From assembly GCA_003991915.1 (NCBI GenBank), contig RQTK01000009.1, forward strand, positions 1,086,649 to 1,150,648: a DNA stretch of 64,000 nucleotides, given 5' to 3'. Positions 39,899 through 54,672 of this stretch are shown here, piece by piece. Made by a program: the position numbers and the translations under genes. The notes beneath the pieces were generated by a model. It was not told where the DNA came from, searched no databases, and saw only the letters and a program-made list of their open reading frames with translations. This DNA comes from Elysia chlorotica (taxonomy: Eukaryota > Mollusca > Gastropoda > Plakobranchidae). The first letter of the stretch is position 1. Each line of letters opens with the position of its first letter.

Positions 39899-42800
39899 TA
39901 TGCAAAAATAAGTTAACTTCAGTCAATTCGATGACTTTGCCTGTTTCTATATTTTGCTGTTGTTTTCTTTTTTGTTGTTTTTGAAGCCTCGCTCCCGGAC
40001 CTTCTCGTCTCCAAGCTAGGTCTACCACAATGTGAAAATACTTAACTAAGCCATAGAGAACGCCCGAAACGAAATATTAACACTGGATCTCTGTTGCCTT
40101 GTAATCTAGCGGCCTTCTGTGAAATCTCTCTTACTATACATCGTATTCCTTTGCCGCCCGCATTTTTTGCTCCATGATTTCCTGTCTTTTTAAAACCTAT
40201 GAGGGCAGAATTTTATTTTGATTTAAAATACAAAGTCTACTCTACTCGTAAATTCCTAATTAAGGAACTTTAAAAAAATCTAGCACCGTTAAGCAATAGT
40301 ACGTCTTTTTTTTATTCTTTCATTCTGAAAAATATCATTCAACTTTTACCCATAGAGATACCTTTGGAAATGGGAACTATATATAGTCGTTGAAGTAGTG
40401 GCGACTGTCGTGAAAATAATGGACATTTGTCTCAAACACCTTGGTAATTCTGCTTAATTATATAGGAGACCGACAGCGCGGTTCTTGTTTGTCTGGTTCC
40501 TTTTATGTGATATGTGAACCTTTGGACATATCTAATGTTATTCTTTTTTGAATGTCAAAAAGAATAAAGAATGTGAATTCATCCAGGAGTGATAAAAAGT
40601 AGCGAAAAGAAGGGATACGACGAGTCGAGTCATAAGCAACCGCGACCTTGTACTCACGGCCTCTTATTTAGGGTCAATCTGGCTTACCTGTCCGGTTCAT
40701 TCCATTTTTACAAGAGAACACAAAGTGTGAACCCAGACAATTTATTAATTAGATCTACTACAAAATCATACCATGATCTTTGTGATTAATGAATATCCCC
40801 GGTGTCGTCCAAAAAAGTGAAATGACTTTTCGAAATTTATTATTAACCGAATTGGGGTTGTAAGTACAATGTCGTTGTAAGCTTACGTAGCTTACAACTG
40901 ACCGTATGAATAATCCGAACAAGAAGGGATACGACGAGTCGTAAGCAACCGCGATCTTGTACTCACGGCCTCTTATTTAGGGTCAATCTAAAGGTATGTC
41001 TCAATACGTTACGTTCAGTGCGATTAATAAACTCCTAGAATTGTATCGCTAAATCCTTTTCATGTGACTGAATTGTGACTAAGCTCTTAATCATTAAAAC
41101 CATTGTACTTAGATCAGGATCTAATTTTGATTAAACTTTAAACTGACAAGAACGGCTCAGTAAAGAGAATCACTTTATGTCAGCATAACAAGTGAATTAT
41201 TGAGACAGAGTCGTGGTATCTCCGTCCTGTCTCTGTATGGCAGCACGTAAACTAGTCAGCCATTTATCTTAGGACCCGTCCACAGTATCGCCAATATACT
41301 GCTGACGTTAGGAGCTAAGCAACAACTAAAAACACAATTTTTAAAAGAAAGTCGCCTACTATTAATAAAGCCGTCATGGTGAACAAGAATGCTTCTTCAG
41401 TCAGTGCATGTGTGGCTGTTCCAGTAATTATTAATCCCCTCTGCGAGCACCACATTTTATCCTCTTATTTGTCTTTTGTTTTTACATGCGAATTGAACAT
41501 AAATCTAAATCATGTTGTAAATTAAAAAGTTAATTCGTTTTTTTAAACTTATCCATACTTTTTTTTTAAACGTGGATACATTCTATTTGACTGTGGTTTC
41601 AATAGAATTTTTAATACCACCGGGTTGAGACATTCTTTACATACAGTTATCCAATCATGTTTTTGATAATAATAAATAATGATAAAAAAAACAAAAACAA
41701 AAAAACAACCAGCGTGTTTGCAATTTAATTTTAAATTTAGACCTCAAAAGTATCAGAAACATTTTTTTCGGCTTTATTTACTTTTTTATTGGGAAGTTTT
41801 ATCTGTATTATGCAAAAATAAGTTAACTTCAGTCAATTCGATGACTTTGCCTGTTTCTATATTTTGCTGTTGTTTTCTTTTTTGTTGTTTTTGAAGCCTC
41901 GCTCCCGGACCTTCTCGTCTCCAAGCTAGGTCTACCACAATGTGAAAATACTTAACTAAGCCATAGAGAACGCCCGAAACGAAATATTAACACTGGATCT
42001 CTGTTGCCTTGTAATCTAGCGGCCTTCTGTGAAATCTCTCTTACTATACATCGTATTCCTTTGCCGCCCGCATTTTTTGCTCCATGATTTCCTGTCTTTT
42101 TAAAACCTATGAGGGCAGAATTTTATTTTGATTTAAAATACAAAGTCTACTCTACTCGTAAATTCCTAATTAAGGAACTTTAAAAAAATCTAGCACCGTT
42201 AAGCAATAGTACGTCTTTTTTTTATTCTTTCATTCTGAAAAATATCATTCAACTTTTACCCATAGAGATACCTTTGGAAATGGGAACTATATATAGTCGT
42301 TGAAGTAGTGGCGACTGTCGTGAAAATAATGGACATTTGTCTCAAACACCTTGGTAATTCTGCTTAATTATATAGGAGACCGACAGCGCGGTTCTTGTTT
42401 GTCTGGTTCCTTTTATGTGATATGTGAACCTTTGGACATATCTAATGTTATTCTTTTTTGAATGTCAAAAAGAATAAAGAATGTGAATTCATCCAGGAGT
42501 GATAAAAAGTAGCGAAAAGAAGGGATACGACGAGTCGAGTCATAAGCAACCGCGACCTTGTACTCACGGCCTCTTATTTAGGGTCAATCTGGCTTACCTG
42601 TCCGGTTCATTCCATTTTTACAAGAGAACACAAAGTGTGAACCCAGACAATTTATTAATTAGATCTACTACAAAATCATACCATGATCTTTGTGATTAAT
42701 GAATATCCCCGGTGTCGTCCAAAAAAGTGAAATGCTTCTTCAGTCAGTGCATGTGTGGCTGTTCCAGTAATTATTAATCCCCTCTGCGAGCACCACATTT

Positions 42801-43106
42801 TATCCTCTTATTTGTCTTTTGTTTTTACATGCGAATTGAACATAAATCTAAATCATGTTGTAAATTAAAAAGTTAATTCGTTTTTTTAAACTTATCCATA
42901 CTTTTTTTTTAAACGTGGATACATTCTATTTGACTGTGGTTTCAATAGAATTTTTAATACCACCGGGTTGAGACATTCTTTACATACAGTTATCCAATCA
43001 TGTTTTTGATAATAATAAATAATGATAAAAAAAACAAAAACAAAAGTATCAGAAACATTTTTTTCGGCTTTATTTACTTTTTTATTGGGAAGTTTTATCT
43101 GTATTT
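39899..43106. repeat. 1.91-kb tandem duplication, second copy deleted internally
   Basis: Segment A (39899-40824) recurs at 41809-42734 with essentially no differences by eye, an offset of 1,910. Segment B (41389-41811) recurs at 42732-43106. The 567-base spacer between A and B in copy 1 (40825-41391) is missing in copy 2. Copy 2 also lacks about 48 bases of B near 43045. The spacer carries a short second copy of an A-internal block (AAGGGATACGACGAGTC, at 40923 and 40610) and a hairpin (GTTGTAAGCT/AGCTTACAAC at about 40875-40899). The identical 66-codon frames in both copies show no coding signature. Confidence 0.9.
41195..41330 (+). repeat. SINE body fragment
   Basis: GTCGTGGTATCTCCGTCCTG and AATATACTGCTGACGTTAGG match the SINE body and tail. 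It lies in the spacer present only in copy 1 of the tandem duplication. Confidence 0.5.
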
Positions 43107-43933
43107 ATATAGGGTGTTGTAATAGAATTTTAATTTGAACTCCCTCACATAATCTTTGACTTTATAAAAGGGGTAACTATATGCAGAATAAATACAAACA
43201 TTCATTTCAACATTTGTTCCCCTTAGCCCAAAGTACGCTTTCTCGTGACACCACCGAATCAATTATTCTGACCTCTATAGTAATTACATTGAAAAAGAAA
43301 ACAACAATATAAAAGGCTTCTGGGAAAGAAACAACGGTTTTTTTAACTGCTGAGGCAAAATTAACTCCAACCGTTGCTGTTTCGGTTTTTAAAACAAAAA
43401 TGGATTTAAAATCAGATCAAAGATAAGTTATCTTCGCTGTTGTGTCATCGCCGATCACGGTATCACTCATAGTTAAGCTGACCTCTGCTAGACTGAAAAA
43501 CTACAATATAGATTTTTGTGAACAGAGTTGCTCGCCACCAATGTCCCTGTTGTTAACACACAATGATGTTTATCTTGGTGTACTTCTGTTTCCATTTTGT
43601 ACAGAGCACGATACAAAACTTTAAGGATTTGCTGCGTTTCATTCACGGAAAACTATTGCAATACGGTAATTTTTTTTATTGTTTTCTTTTTTAAGTAAAC
43701 AAACATTAAGACTTAAGCCAATGATATATTTCGAGAAATGGCAACATTCGTGTTCCATAAAGCTTCTATAGATTGAGGAGCAATTACTTTTACTAACTTG
43801 GAAGCATATTCGTGACACATCATATTTTGGTGTTACACTGAAAATGTATTGTGCCTTCGGCTGTGAAATTTTCTATATTGACCATTTTATAATCATCATC
43901 ATAATATTATTCTCCTTCCTCATCTTTTCACCT

Positions 43934-43967
<34 letters not shown>

Positions 43968-44275
43968 TGTCTCCTATTAACTTTTCCGCTTCATACTATT
44001 TTGTTTTCCCCGTGAGTGTTTTGCCTTCAGTTTTACCATTATTGCTAGTGAGGGATTAGAACTGTTCAGCAATATCGGTTATGATATTTGTTTAACCTTT
44101 CATGATGACTGTTATCCAATATTACCAAGACTTAGTAGCTCTATCTCTATATCTTCCTGAAAATCATCAACTTAAGCCCCTCTGTCTATCGATCGGTCGT
44201 CTATAATTTATATCTATCTATCTATTTATTTATCTATCTTTCTATCTATCATAATAATAATCTACATACCTACTC

Positions 44276-44349
<74 letters not shown>

Positions 44350-45198
44350 TGATCTATCTATCTCTTTATCTATGTTCTGTCTTTTCTATGCATATGATTC
44401 AGTATTATTTAATCTACTATTTTAAGCCTGCTCATCTTTCTGTTAATTAATCAACTTTTTTCAACCTTCATGTTAATGAACATCCTTTATGTGTATGGGG
44501 TTTCTACGCAGCTGGATTCTTCCATCTCTTTTCACAAAAGAATAGGAAATATAATTAGGGTTTAGAACCCCGTTGTCAAAGGCTGAAATCATTATTTCTA
44601 AGCCTCTTGTTTTGTTTTAATTTCCTCCTATTTATCCGCAAGCGAGGACATTTTTCTCTCCCCCGTTTTCATAACGAGTTAGACTTCAGCCCTTGCATGT
44701 ATACAAAGTACAACAGTTCTTATCTCTCAAAAGTTTTGCTAAAAGTGTGGTAAACTTTACCCACTCATTTGAAGATAATTTATTAGCTTTACTAAAACCT
44801 CCCCATAAAAAGAGGTACAGCCTTCGTCCAAAGCAGCTGTTCTTTTCAACAAATCACGAAAATTTCAATCCTAGCCCTAAAATTAATAAATCAGTTTTCC
44901 TACCTCTTCTAACTCAGAACTTACTTGTACCATTCATTTAAGTTAACAGTACCTTACTCACACTGGAATTATTTATCAATCAAATATCTATCTATTAATT
45001 TATCCAACTTTGATATTTATTGATTCATGGGTGTTTAGCATGTCAGAACAACCAAGATAAAACGATATTAAAATATTTTATTTAAAAAAATTTCTAATAG
45101 TGTGTATTTTCTTCTAATCTTTCCATATTTACCGATATTTTATCTAGCTATTTATCTATCTAGCTATTTATCTAGCTATCTTTCTTCCTTTTAATCTA

Positions 45199-45249
<51 letters not shown>

Positions 45250-45689
45250 CAAACCATTTTCCTTTATCTTTTCTTTATATCTTATTTATGAAATGAAAGG
45301 GGGAAAAGCCACTTTAGAGGAAGGCTCACAAGTTGTGGGCAAAACTCGACTGTTTTTTATACCGCTGCTTTTAATCGAAAGGTGGCTCTTTCTGTGTACA
45401 CACTGAGTGAGAATTTCTTGCCGCTGGCTTAGGATTGATCTTCTTTCGAGAAGGTCAAACTGTTCATCGATCTAATTTTTTGTCTACTTCGGGTGTCTAA
45501 AGGCTTCTTTTATATCATTTGCTATTCTATTTGATGGAGGGTTTTTTTTTCTTTTTCCGTCGTTAGATCTACAAGCTTTGATGTTTTTGGTGTACTTTTG
45601 CGGTAAAACTTGAATGTTGAAGAACGTGGATCTTAGTCACTGGACTTGCTGTCTCGAGGGACAATCTTTTGCTGGGGACTCCATGTCTG
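43107..45689. other. Non-coding with CA, CTAT and CT microsatellites
   Basis: Tracts: (CA)n at 43937-43964; interrupted (CTAT)n at about 44212-44365; (CT)n at 45197-45246. No gene or RNA is supported elsewhere in the stretch. Confidence 0.75.
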
Positions 45690-45999
45690 GTTGCTCTACC
45701 CCAGGAAGATGTTGGTCGTGTTTGTCTTTACAGTCCTTGCTATCCAAGCGATGAGAACGGATGACGTAATGAAGTCTCTGTGGCATGACATTTTCTGATC
45801 TCCCATTGGAGACGTTGGTCTAGAATAAATGTCCCTATTGGACATCGGTGAAAATTCTTTTACATGTCGTCTTTGTTTTGTTTCGGCCTGCTTTGTGGGA
45901 GTAGCAGTCCCTGTTACAGCGGCTGCTAATGAAACTTGTAGTTCGTATACCGCTTGATACTGGCTTGGACTTACTGGTCTCTCTCTCTCTCTATTCAGG

Positions 46000-46215
46000 C
46001 GGCGAGGGCCAAGTGGCCTTATTGGTAGAGCGCTGGACTTTTATTATGAAGCTTCATTCTTTGATCGCACAATCGTGCAAATTTATTTAACGGATTTCGC
46101 CCTGTACTATTCAGGTCAGTGTCTACCCCTCAGGTCATTGTCAATATAATAGAACTGACTGGGATGAACATCCTGGTAACTCCGCTCTGCCTCCATGTGA
46201 CAGGAATTTAGAGAT
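46000..46215 (+). repeat. tRNA-derived SINE
   Basis: The head GGCGGCGAGGGCCAAGTGGC and GTAGAGCGCTGGACTTT is followed by a body with GTCAATATAATAGAACTGAC, TCCTGGTAACTCCGCTCTGC and CATGTGACAGG. Confidence 0.6.
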
Positions 46216-46354
46216 GGGGTCATCAGCTGAGACTAGAACCATTGGCCACTTACTCTTCAGTCAAGAAAAATATCGATTGGGGTACCAGCGCTTCCAACGT
46301 TTCATGTCAGACTTGCGCATTATAATAACTATTATTATCTTTAAAGCGAGTTTT

Positions 46355-46367
46355 TGTTGTTGTTGTT

Positions 46368-46409
<42 letters not shown>

Positions 46410-46433
46410 AATGTTGTTGTTTTGTTGTTGTTT
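46355..46433. repeat. (GTT)n microsatellite
   Basis: About 75 bases of GTT/TTG repeat with few interruptions. Confidence 0.95.
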
Positions 46434-47440
46434 TTGGGATCGGGGGTGCAGGGTCTGCGGGCAAGAAGTCTAGTTAGTTTTAGGTTCCTCATGTCTCTCA
46501 AGGTACCATATGCAGAGACACGACCACCAGCTGAGATCTCTGACGTCAGTTCGACAGATTCGATGCACATGTCCAAGCTATCAAAGTCGACGATGGATCG
46601 AGGGAGGTGAGATTGGCGGACCTTTGTGATTTAGTATAACTTCATCCTGTCACTAGATTCCAAAGGTGTGTTAAATGCATCGAAGATGGAAGCGTTAGAG
46701 GTGTTACTCGAGTGCAGCGCATCGTAGACATATTCAACTTTCGTTAGAGCAAAGCAGTGTCGGCAGGGCAAAAATGACCTGCACCTACTCCTTTGTATTG
46801 AGCCTGGTATCCTGAATAGTTTTTTTTTTAGATTGGACTGTATTATGTATCTCATTAACAATTGGTTTGTAAGACTAATATTTCACGCCTTTGTTGTTGT
46901 TGGTTTTTAATTGATTTTTTTCTAACTTTGTGGACCGGTTACTGCTCAGAAGCACATTTTTATTGAAAATGCGCAGTTATACTAATTTATAGCTAGGAGA
47001 TTTAAAATATGCTGAGCTAGAAAAAAAAATTAAATTCCAAAGAAAACAAAGTATCTATAAAAAAAAGATAATAAAGGAAAGATTCACCTTATGAATAATA
47101 TTAACCACCGAAAAGGAAAGAGACGATACATATTTACTAGTTATTTTTTTTATATGCATTGACTTTTTATGCTTATTTATTAAGCACATTTTTTCTCTTT
47201 TTTTTCTAAATTTCACATCAAACTGTTAATCTTTCATTTCTTTACCATCTGGAACACCAGATCTAGAACGGCTACGAAGCTGAGGGTTTTCCAATAAGGG
47301 AGGGATACCGATGCTCACCAGCTCGTCAGGAATCGGCCCCCTCTCGACCTTCACCTCATTCTGACGCCGAGAGGGTCACCCAAACCTCGGCGGATTAGCA
47401 TTTTCTTCCAATAGCGCAAGGTGCCCTCTCCTTAATGAAA

Positions 47441-48060
47441 TACATCAAGTGTGCACTGAAGCTCTATGATCAAAAGCTGTACACCTCCTCTTCTTTGAAG
47501 CTCTAATGTTTTAAATCTTTTTTTAGGCTGAACAAAACCGATACTTGTAAGAAACAAGCGAAGTTAACCAATTTTAATAAATAAAAAAAGAAAAATTACA
47601 AGCAATGCTAATGAAATGAAGTATATAGCAAAGAATTTCTTACATCAGTAGGTTTCAAGCATTAAAGTGAATATATTTCAATCAAACTTGACATTTCTTT
47701 CTCTCCAAGCATCTGAAAGATATCTTTTTATGTTTTAATGAACTGATATCGTTAAAAACCTAAAATTTGACGCATTAAGCATATTATTTAATCCTGTCTT
47801 TGTACTTTTTTATCGCCTGTTTCTTTGAAAATAAATAAGTCATACGAAACAGAAATCTTTATTTGGAGACTAAAAGAAAATAGGGCAATATTTGAAATAA
47901 AGACAACAGAGTTTTTGAGATCGTTTTATCGCTCTTTCAATAATACTCTATCGTAATTTACCAATTTAATATTAATTTACGAATTGTAGGGAGTATGTCA
48001 TTTATGTTTGATTATTATGTAGATAAAAGCGTTACCGTTTAATTTCAAACGTTACATCAA
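47441..48060. other. Non-coding, AT-rich
   Basis: Nothing supported. Confidence 0.4.
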
Positions 48061-48077
48061 TGTAGAAAGGAAATCTA

Positions 48078-50150
<2,073 letters not shown>

Positions 50151-50166
50151 CGCTCGTTATCTTGCG

Positions 50167-50168
<2 letters not shown>

Positions 50169-50226
<58 letters not shown>

Positions 50227-50326
50227 TTATCTATCTATCTGTCTGTCTGTCTGTCTTTCAATTTATCTATCTATCTGGCTATCCTTCTGTCTCTCTCTAT
50301 CTCTGTATGTATGTACCTGTTTTTCG

Positions 50327-50373
<47 letters not shown>

Positions 50374-50385
50374 TCTCTCCATATT
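50169..50385. repeat. CT/CTAT compound microsatellite
   Basis: (CT)n, (CTAT)n, CTGT repeats, and a second (CT)n at about 50330-50382. Confidence 0.95.
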
Positions 50386-50605
50386 CTGAAATCTATTTAT
50401 CTTTGGATCTTTCTTTCGCTTCTTTACCGTTCTATACAAAATCATCCTTTTTCTTTTTTTACCTTCATTTTCTGTAGGAGAAATCTAATTTTTGAATCGT
50501 AGTTCCCTAAAGAAAGTGGATTTGGTGATGATATTTTTTAGGCCATAAGTTTGAATTAAATTGTCTTTCCATTCCAATTAACCTCCTTAAAATTCCGCCA
50601 AATAT

Positions 50606-50855
50606 CAGAGGGGCGCGGTGGCCCATGGGTAGAACATCGGCTCCCGACGCAAAAGGTCTCGAGTTGGAATCCTGGCGCTTACGTTCCCTACTGGTTGGGT
50701 CGGTGTCAGAATAATGTGACCGGCTGAGACAGGAGTCATGGTATCCCCGCCCTGTCTCGTGTGTGGCAGCACATACACTTGTCAGACGTCCGTCTTGGGG
50801 CCCGCCCACAATATAGCCTATATAGTGCTGATGTTGGACGTTAAAAACCAAGAGA
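50606..50855 (+). repeat. Best full-length copy of the common SINE
   Basis: The tRNA-like head starts GAGGGGCGCGGTGGCCCATG and has a B-box-like GTCTCGAGTTGGAATCC. The body reads GGTTGGGTCGGTGTCAGAAT, TGTGACCGGCTGAGACAGGA and CATGGTATCCCCGCCCTGTC. The 3' part is GGGCCCGCCCACAATATAGC and the tail GATGTTGGACGTTAAAAACC. It can serve as the reference for the other copies in this window. Confidence 0.8.
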
Positions 50856-51094
50856 AAGTCGTATACCTTTAGTCTTGTTCACACCGTAGGTTTTAACATT
50901 CTTTTAGTAAAACTTAAAGTAGCCATTTTACTAAGCTCATAATTATAATATGTACATATCATTATAGAACTATTGAAAATATACTCTATTTTATACTAAA
51001 AAATTTCTTCACCCCAGCATCATCTAACCTTTTTATATACCATTAAATTATATTTCAATTTTTCTAGGAAGAGGTGGGGGGGGGGGAAGGGGGT

Positions 51095-51290
51095 GTCGAA
51101 CTAGAACATTTGGTAAAGCTTTGATCTCCCGAACCGGAGGTCCCTGACTCGAAACCCACATTCGATTATGTCCCGTTTTATCTCCCACTCGTAAAGTGTG
51201 TGTCATTATAATTATGTGAGTCCTGGTATCACCGCACTGCCTATGTGTATCAGTGCGTAAAATTGTCAGTCGCTAGACTTGTTTGTAAAT
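51095..51290 (+). repeat. SINE-like element within the duplicated unit (second copy 52217-52410)
   Basis: The head has GGTAAAGCTTTGATCTCCC and a B-box-like GACTCGAAACCC. The body has TTATGTGAGTCCTGGTATCA and GTGTATCAGTGCGTAAAATT. It is a diverged relative of the main SINE. Confidence 0.5.
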
Positions 51291-51642
51291 ATTTATTCAG
51301 ACGAGACCCATAATAATCTACATACATTGCAAACAGAGTGACAGCGCTTGTTAATCTACTGAAGTTTATAAGCGAGGACAAGGAATTGGTAACAAAACAT
51401 ATTTTTAAGATGAAAGTAAGCTTTGGTACTCGTCCACAATGTGGTCTTGCTTCTAAAGTTGGCGTTAAGAAACCAACCGACTCTGTCTCTCACTCATTCA
51501 CTCACTCGTCACTAACTCATTAATCTTTTGATTCTTTAAAGTCGCAATAGTATTGTTTACGACAAAAAAAAAAACAGCTACCTCAGCAAGCTCCACCTAA
51601 ACGCAAAGCATCAACTACACCTGTTATAATCAACACTATCTA

Positions 51643-51671
51643 AGATAGATAGATAGATAGATAGATAGATC

Positions 51672-51720
<49 letters not shown>
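51643..51720. repeat. (GATA)n microsatellite
   Basis: A near-pure GATA tract between the two copies of the 1.12-kb duplication. Confidence 0.95.
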
Positions 51721-51721
<1 letters not shown>

Positions 51722-52761
51722 AGAATAGATGGGCTTTGCCCAAGTTCATAAATAGACATGTAGAAAAAAATAACCTCAGTTTAGCTGAACCATACACTTT
51801 TTAAACCAATGCCAGCATGTTTCAGTAACATAACTAGTCAATTAATTGAAAATGTAAGCAATGATGTAAATGCAGTAAATTGAACTTTTCCAAGTGCTTA
51901 AATTAAGAAGAGACCCGCCGAACGAGTTTTCGTTAATAAGGTTTACATTTTCTTGAAACAGATGCAACTAAGAGACAGTCGTATACCTTTGTCTTGTTCA
52001 CACCGTAGGTTTTAACATTCTTTTAGTAAAACTTAAAGTAGCCATTTTACTAAGCTCATAATTATAATATGTACATATCATTATAGAACTATTGAAAATA
52101 TACTCTATTTTATACTAAAAAATTTCTTCACCCCAGCATCATCTAACCTTTTTATATACCATTAAATTATATTTCAATTTTTCTAGGAAGAGGTGGGGGC
52201 GGGGGGAAGGGGGTGTCGAACTAGAACATTTGGTAAAGCTTTGATCTCCCGAACCGGAGGTCCCTGACTCGAAACCCACATTCGATTATGTCCCGTTTTA
52301 TCTCCCACTCGTAAAGTGTGTGTCATTATAATTATGTGAGTCCTGGTATCACCGCACTGCCTATGTGTATCAGTGCGTAAAATTGTCAGTCGCTAGACTT
52401 GTTTGTAAATATTTATTCAGACGAGACCCATAATAATCTACATACATTGCAAACAGAGTGACAGCGCTTGTTAATCTACTGAAGTTTATAAGCGAGGACA
52501 AGGAATTGGTAACAAAACATATTTTTAAGATGAAAGTAAGCTTTGGTACTCGTCCACAATGTGGTCTTGCTTCTAAAGTTGGCGTTAAGAAACCAACCGA
52601 CTCTGCCTCTCACTCATTCACTCACTCGTCACTAACTCATTAATCTTTTGATTCTTTAAAGTCGCAATAGTATTGTTTACGACAAAAAAAAAAACAGCTA
52701 CCTCAGCAAGCTCCACCTAAACGCAAAGCATCAACTACACCTGTTATAATCAACACTATCT

Positions 52762-54354
52762 TCCCCTCAGACGTGTCAGCGATTAGCCTAGGTGACAGTG
52801 TTTACGCATAGTATGCTACTATGATATTCACCAAATCGGCTTTCCGGGCTTGGAGCCTAAAAACTACTCGAAGTGATTAACGTTTTCCCATTACGCCGCA
52901 CATATGTTGTGTGGGTTGATATGCTCTTGTGCTAGCACCTTTTTGTATTGACATGCACACCTTCATTTCAAAATAATAAATACGAAGGCTTTTGAGAATT
53001 CCCGAAAATGGTGCGCAACCAATGAAGAGGCATGAACTTATGCGATGTGAAAGGGTTAAGGAGAAAGGGGTGATAAGTGGACGGACCTTATCATATTTTT
53101 GTTAATATCCAACGTCAGCACGACTATAGGTTGGCTTGGGTTGGTTTAACGTCCAACAGCAGCACTATATAGGCTATATTGTGGAAGGGCCCCAAGACGG
53201 ACGTCTGAGAATTTTATGTGCTGCCATACACGAGACAGGGCGGGGATACCATGCCTCCTGTCTCAGCCGGTCACAGTCAGCACTATAATATGCTATATTG
53301 TGGACGGGCCACAAGACGGACATCTGACAATTTTATGTGCTGCCACACACGAGACAGGGCGGGGATACCATGACTCCTGTCTCAGCTGGTCACAGTCAGC
53401 ACTATAATATGCTATATTGTGGACGGGCCACAAGACGGACATCTGACAATTTTATGTGCTGCCACACACGAGACAGGGCGGGGATACCATGACTCCTGTC
53501 TCAGCCGGTCACAGTCAGCACTATAATATGCTATATTGTGGACGGGACCCAAGACTGGGGGGGGGGGCGGTACTCCAGGGGCTTCCGACGCAAAAGGTCC
53601 CGAGTTCGAATCCTGGCTGTTGCGTTCCCTACTGGTTGGGTCGGTGTTAATATAATGTGACAGTTTACATACAATTGACACCGATCCAATCAGTAGACAG
53701 CGAAATCGCCAAGGGCTCAAACCACGGACCCTCTGCTTCGGATTCGGAAGCCGATGTTCTACCCCAGAAATCCCCCCCCCCCCCCCAATCTTGGGACTTA
53801 TATTCAACTACTGACCTACAACAGGGATCCGCTTCATAGAGTCAACGTCCTAGCCTGACATACCTGCATTTACCATAAGCAGTATAATAATGTCTAAAAT
53901 CTGTTCCCGCAAGGCTCAGGTGTTAACGCTAGGTTTTATACACATATTTACAGTTACTTTACAGGTAGTATAATTTTATTGTACATCACATTTCAAGACT
54001 AAATATTTTAATCACGAATGTTGCGTACATTGTTGGTATGCCATAACATCTTTCTTCTAATCAGATTTAGGGGGTGATTTTAAAAGATTGTATATGATTG
54101 TTTTGGTTGGCCGCTTGCACTTTGATCATGGGTTTAAGTTACTGAAAATAAAAAAAATAGTTACCCGACAATATGTTTTAAATAGTGTATTATATAGCTG
54201 GAAAGGAATTAGAATATGTTTTGCGCCTTGATAAAAATTTACCTATTCTCACTGATGACAACCTTTTGAGATAAACGCTGTGGGTTATCGATCAAAATGT
54301 AGACAAACGAGAGAGGTAAAAGTTGAACCCATCTCCCCAGGGTTACTTTATGTC
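52762..54354. other. Otherwise non-coding sequence around the SINE cluster
   Basis: Outside 53100-53790 I see no gene, RNA or repeat. Confidence 0.4.
53100..53790. repeat. Composite SINE cluster with a 119-bp tandem array
   Basis: An inverted SINE body starts at 53141 (tail complement GGTTTAACGTCCAAC). From 53272 a 119-base unit beginning CACAGTCAGCACTATAATAT repeats at 53391 and 53510 (last copy partial), with near-perfect identity. Then comes a plus-strand SINE head (about 53572-53670, CGAGTTCGAATCCTGGC), followed by a minus-strand head (about 53676-53765). Runs of G (53557) and C (53773) flank the head pair. Confidence 0.85.

Positions 54355-54672
<318 letters not shown>

Larger units (their letters stand above)
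45690..47440 (-). pseudogene. Remnants of a SWIM-zinc-finger reading frame
   Basis: Four minus-strand patches look coding. From 47440 to 47225: GHLALLEENANPPRFG, a TGA, then RGPIPDELVSIGIPPLLENP, ending GVPDGKEMKD. From about 46811 (after AAAAAAACTATTCAG): SRCRSFLPCRHCFALTKV, with the C...LPCRHxFAL pattern of a SWIM zinc finger. Then VEYVYDALHSSNTSN. From about 46610: RSIVDFDSLDMCIESVELTS and LTRLLARRPCTPDP. From about 45985 to 45705: QYQAVYELQVSLAAAVTG and RRHVKEFSPMSNRD. SWIM fingers occur in ZSWIM proteins and in MULE-type transposases; I cannot tell which. A plus-strand SINE and a GTT tract separate the patches. At least two in-frame stops (TGA near 47389, TAA near 46631) argue for a broken gene unless they lie at exon edges. 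Confidence 0.35.
50847..52761. repeat. 1.12-kb-spaced tandem duplication of a ~795-bp unit
   Basis: Copy 1 is 50847-51641 and copy 2 is 51967-52761; they differ at only a few bases. Copy 1 begins right at the tail of the SINE at 50606. Copy 1 ends at a (GATA)n tract (51643-51720) and copy 2 ends in unique sequence. Each copy holds the same 61-codon frame (51338 and 52458), which has one amino-acid difference and no coding signature. Confidence 0.9.

Noticed and set aside
40589-40789. Identical 66-codon frame in both copies of the 1.91-kb duplication
   Set aside because: Identity follows from the recent duplication, not selection; the peptide has no recognisable features.
45711-45797. Short plus-strand frame MLVVFVFTVLAIQA resembling a signal peptide
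   Set aside because: Only 29 codons with no continuing exon, and it lies opposite a longer coding-like minus-strand frame.
51338-51523. 61-codon frame repeated at 52458
   Set aside because: Same reason; no coding composition and it overlaps SINE-derived sequence.
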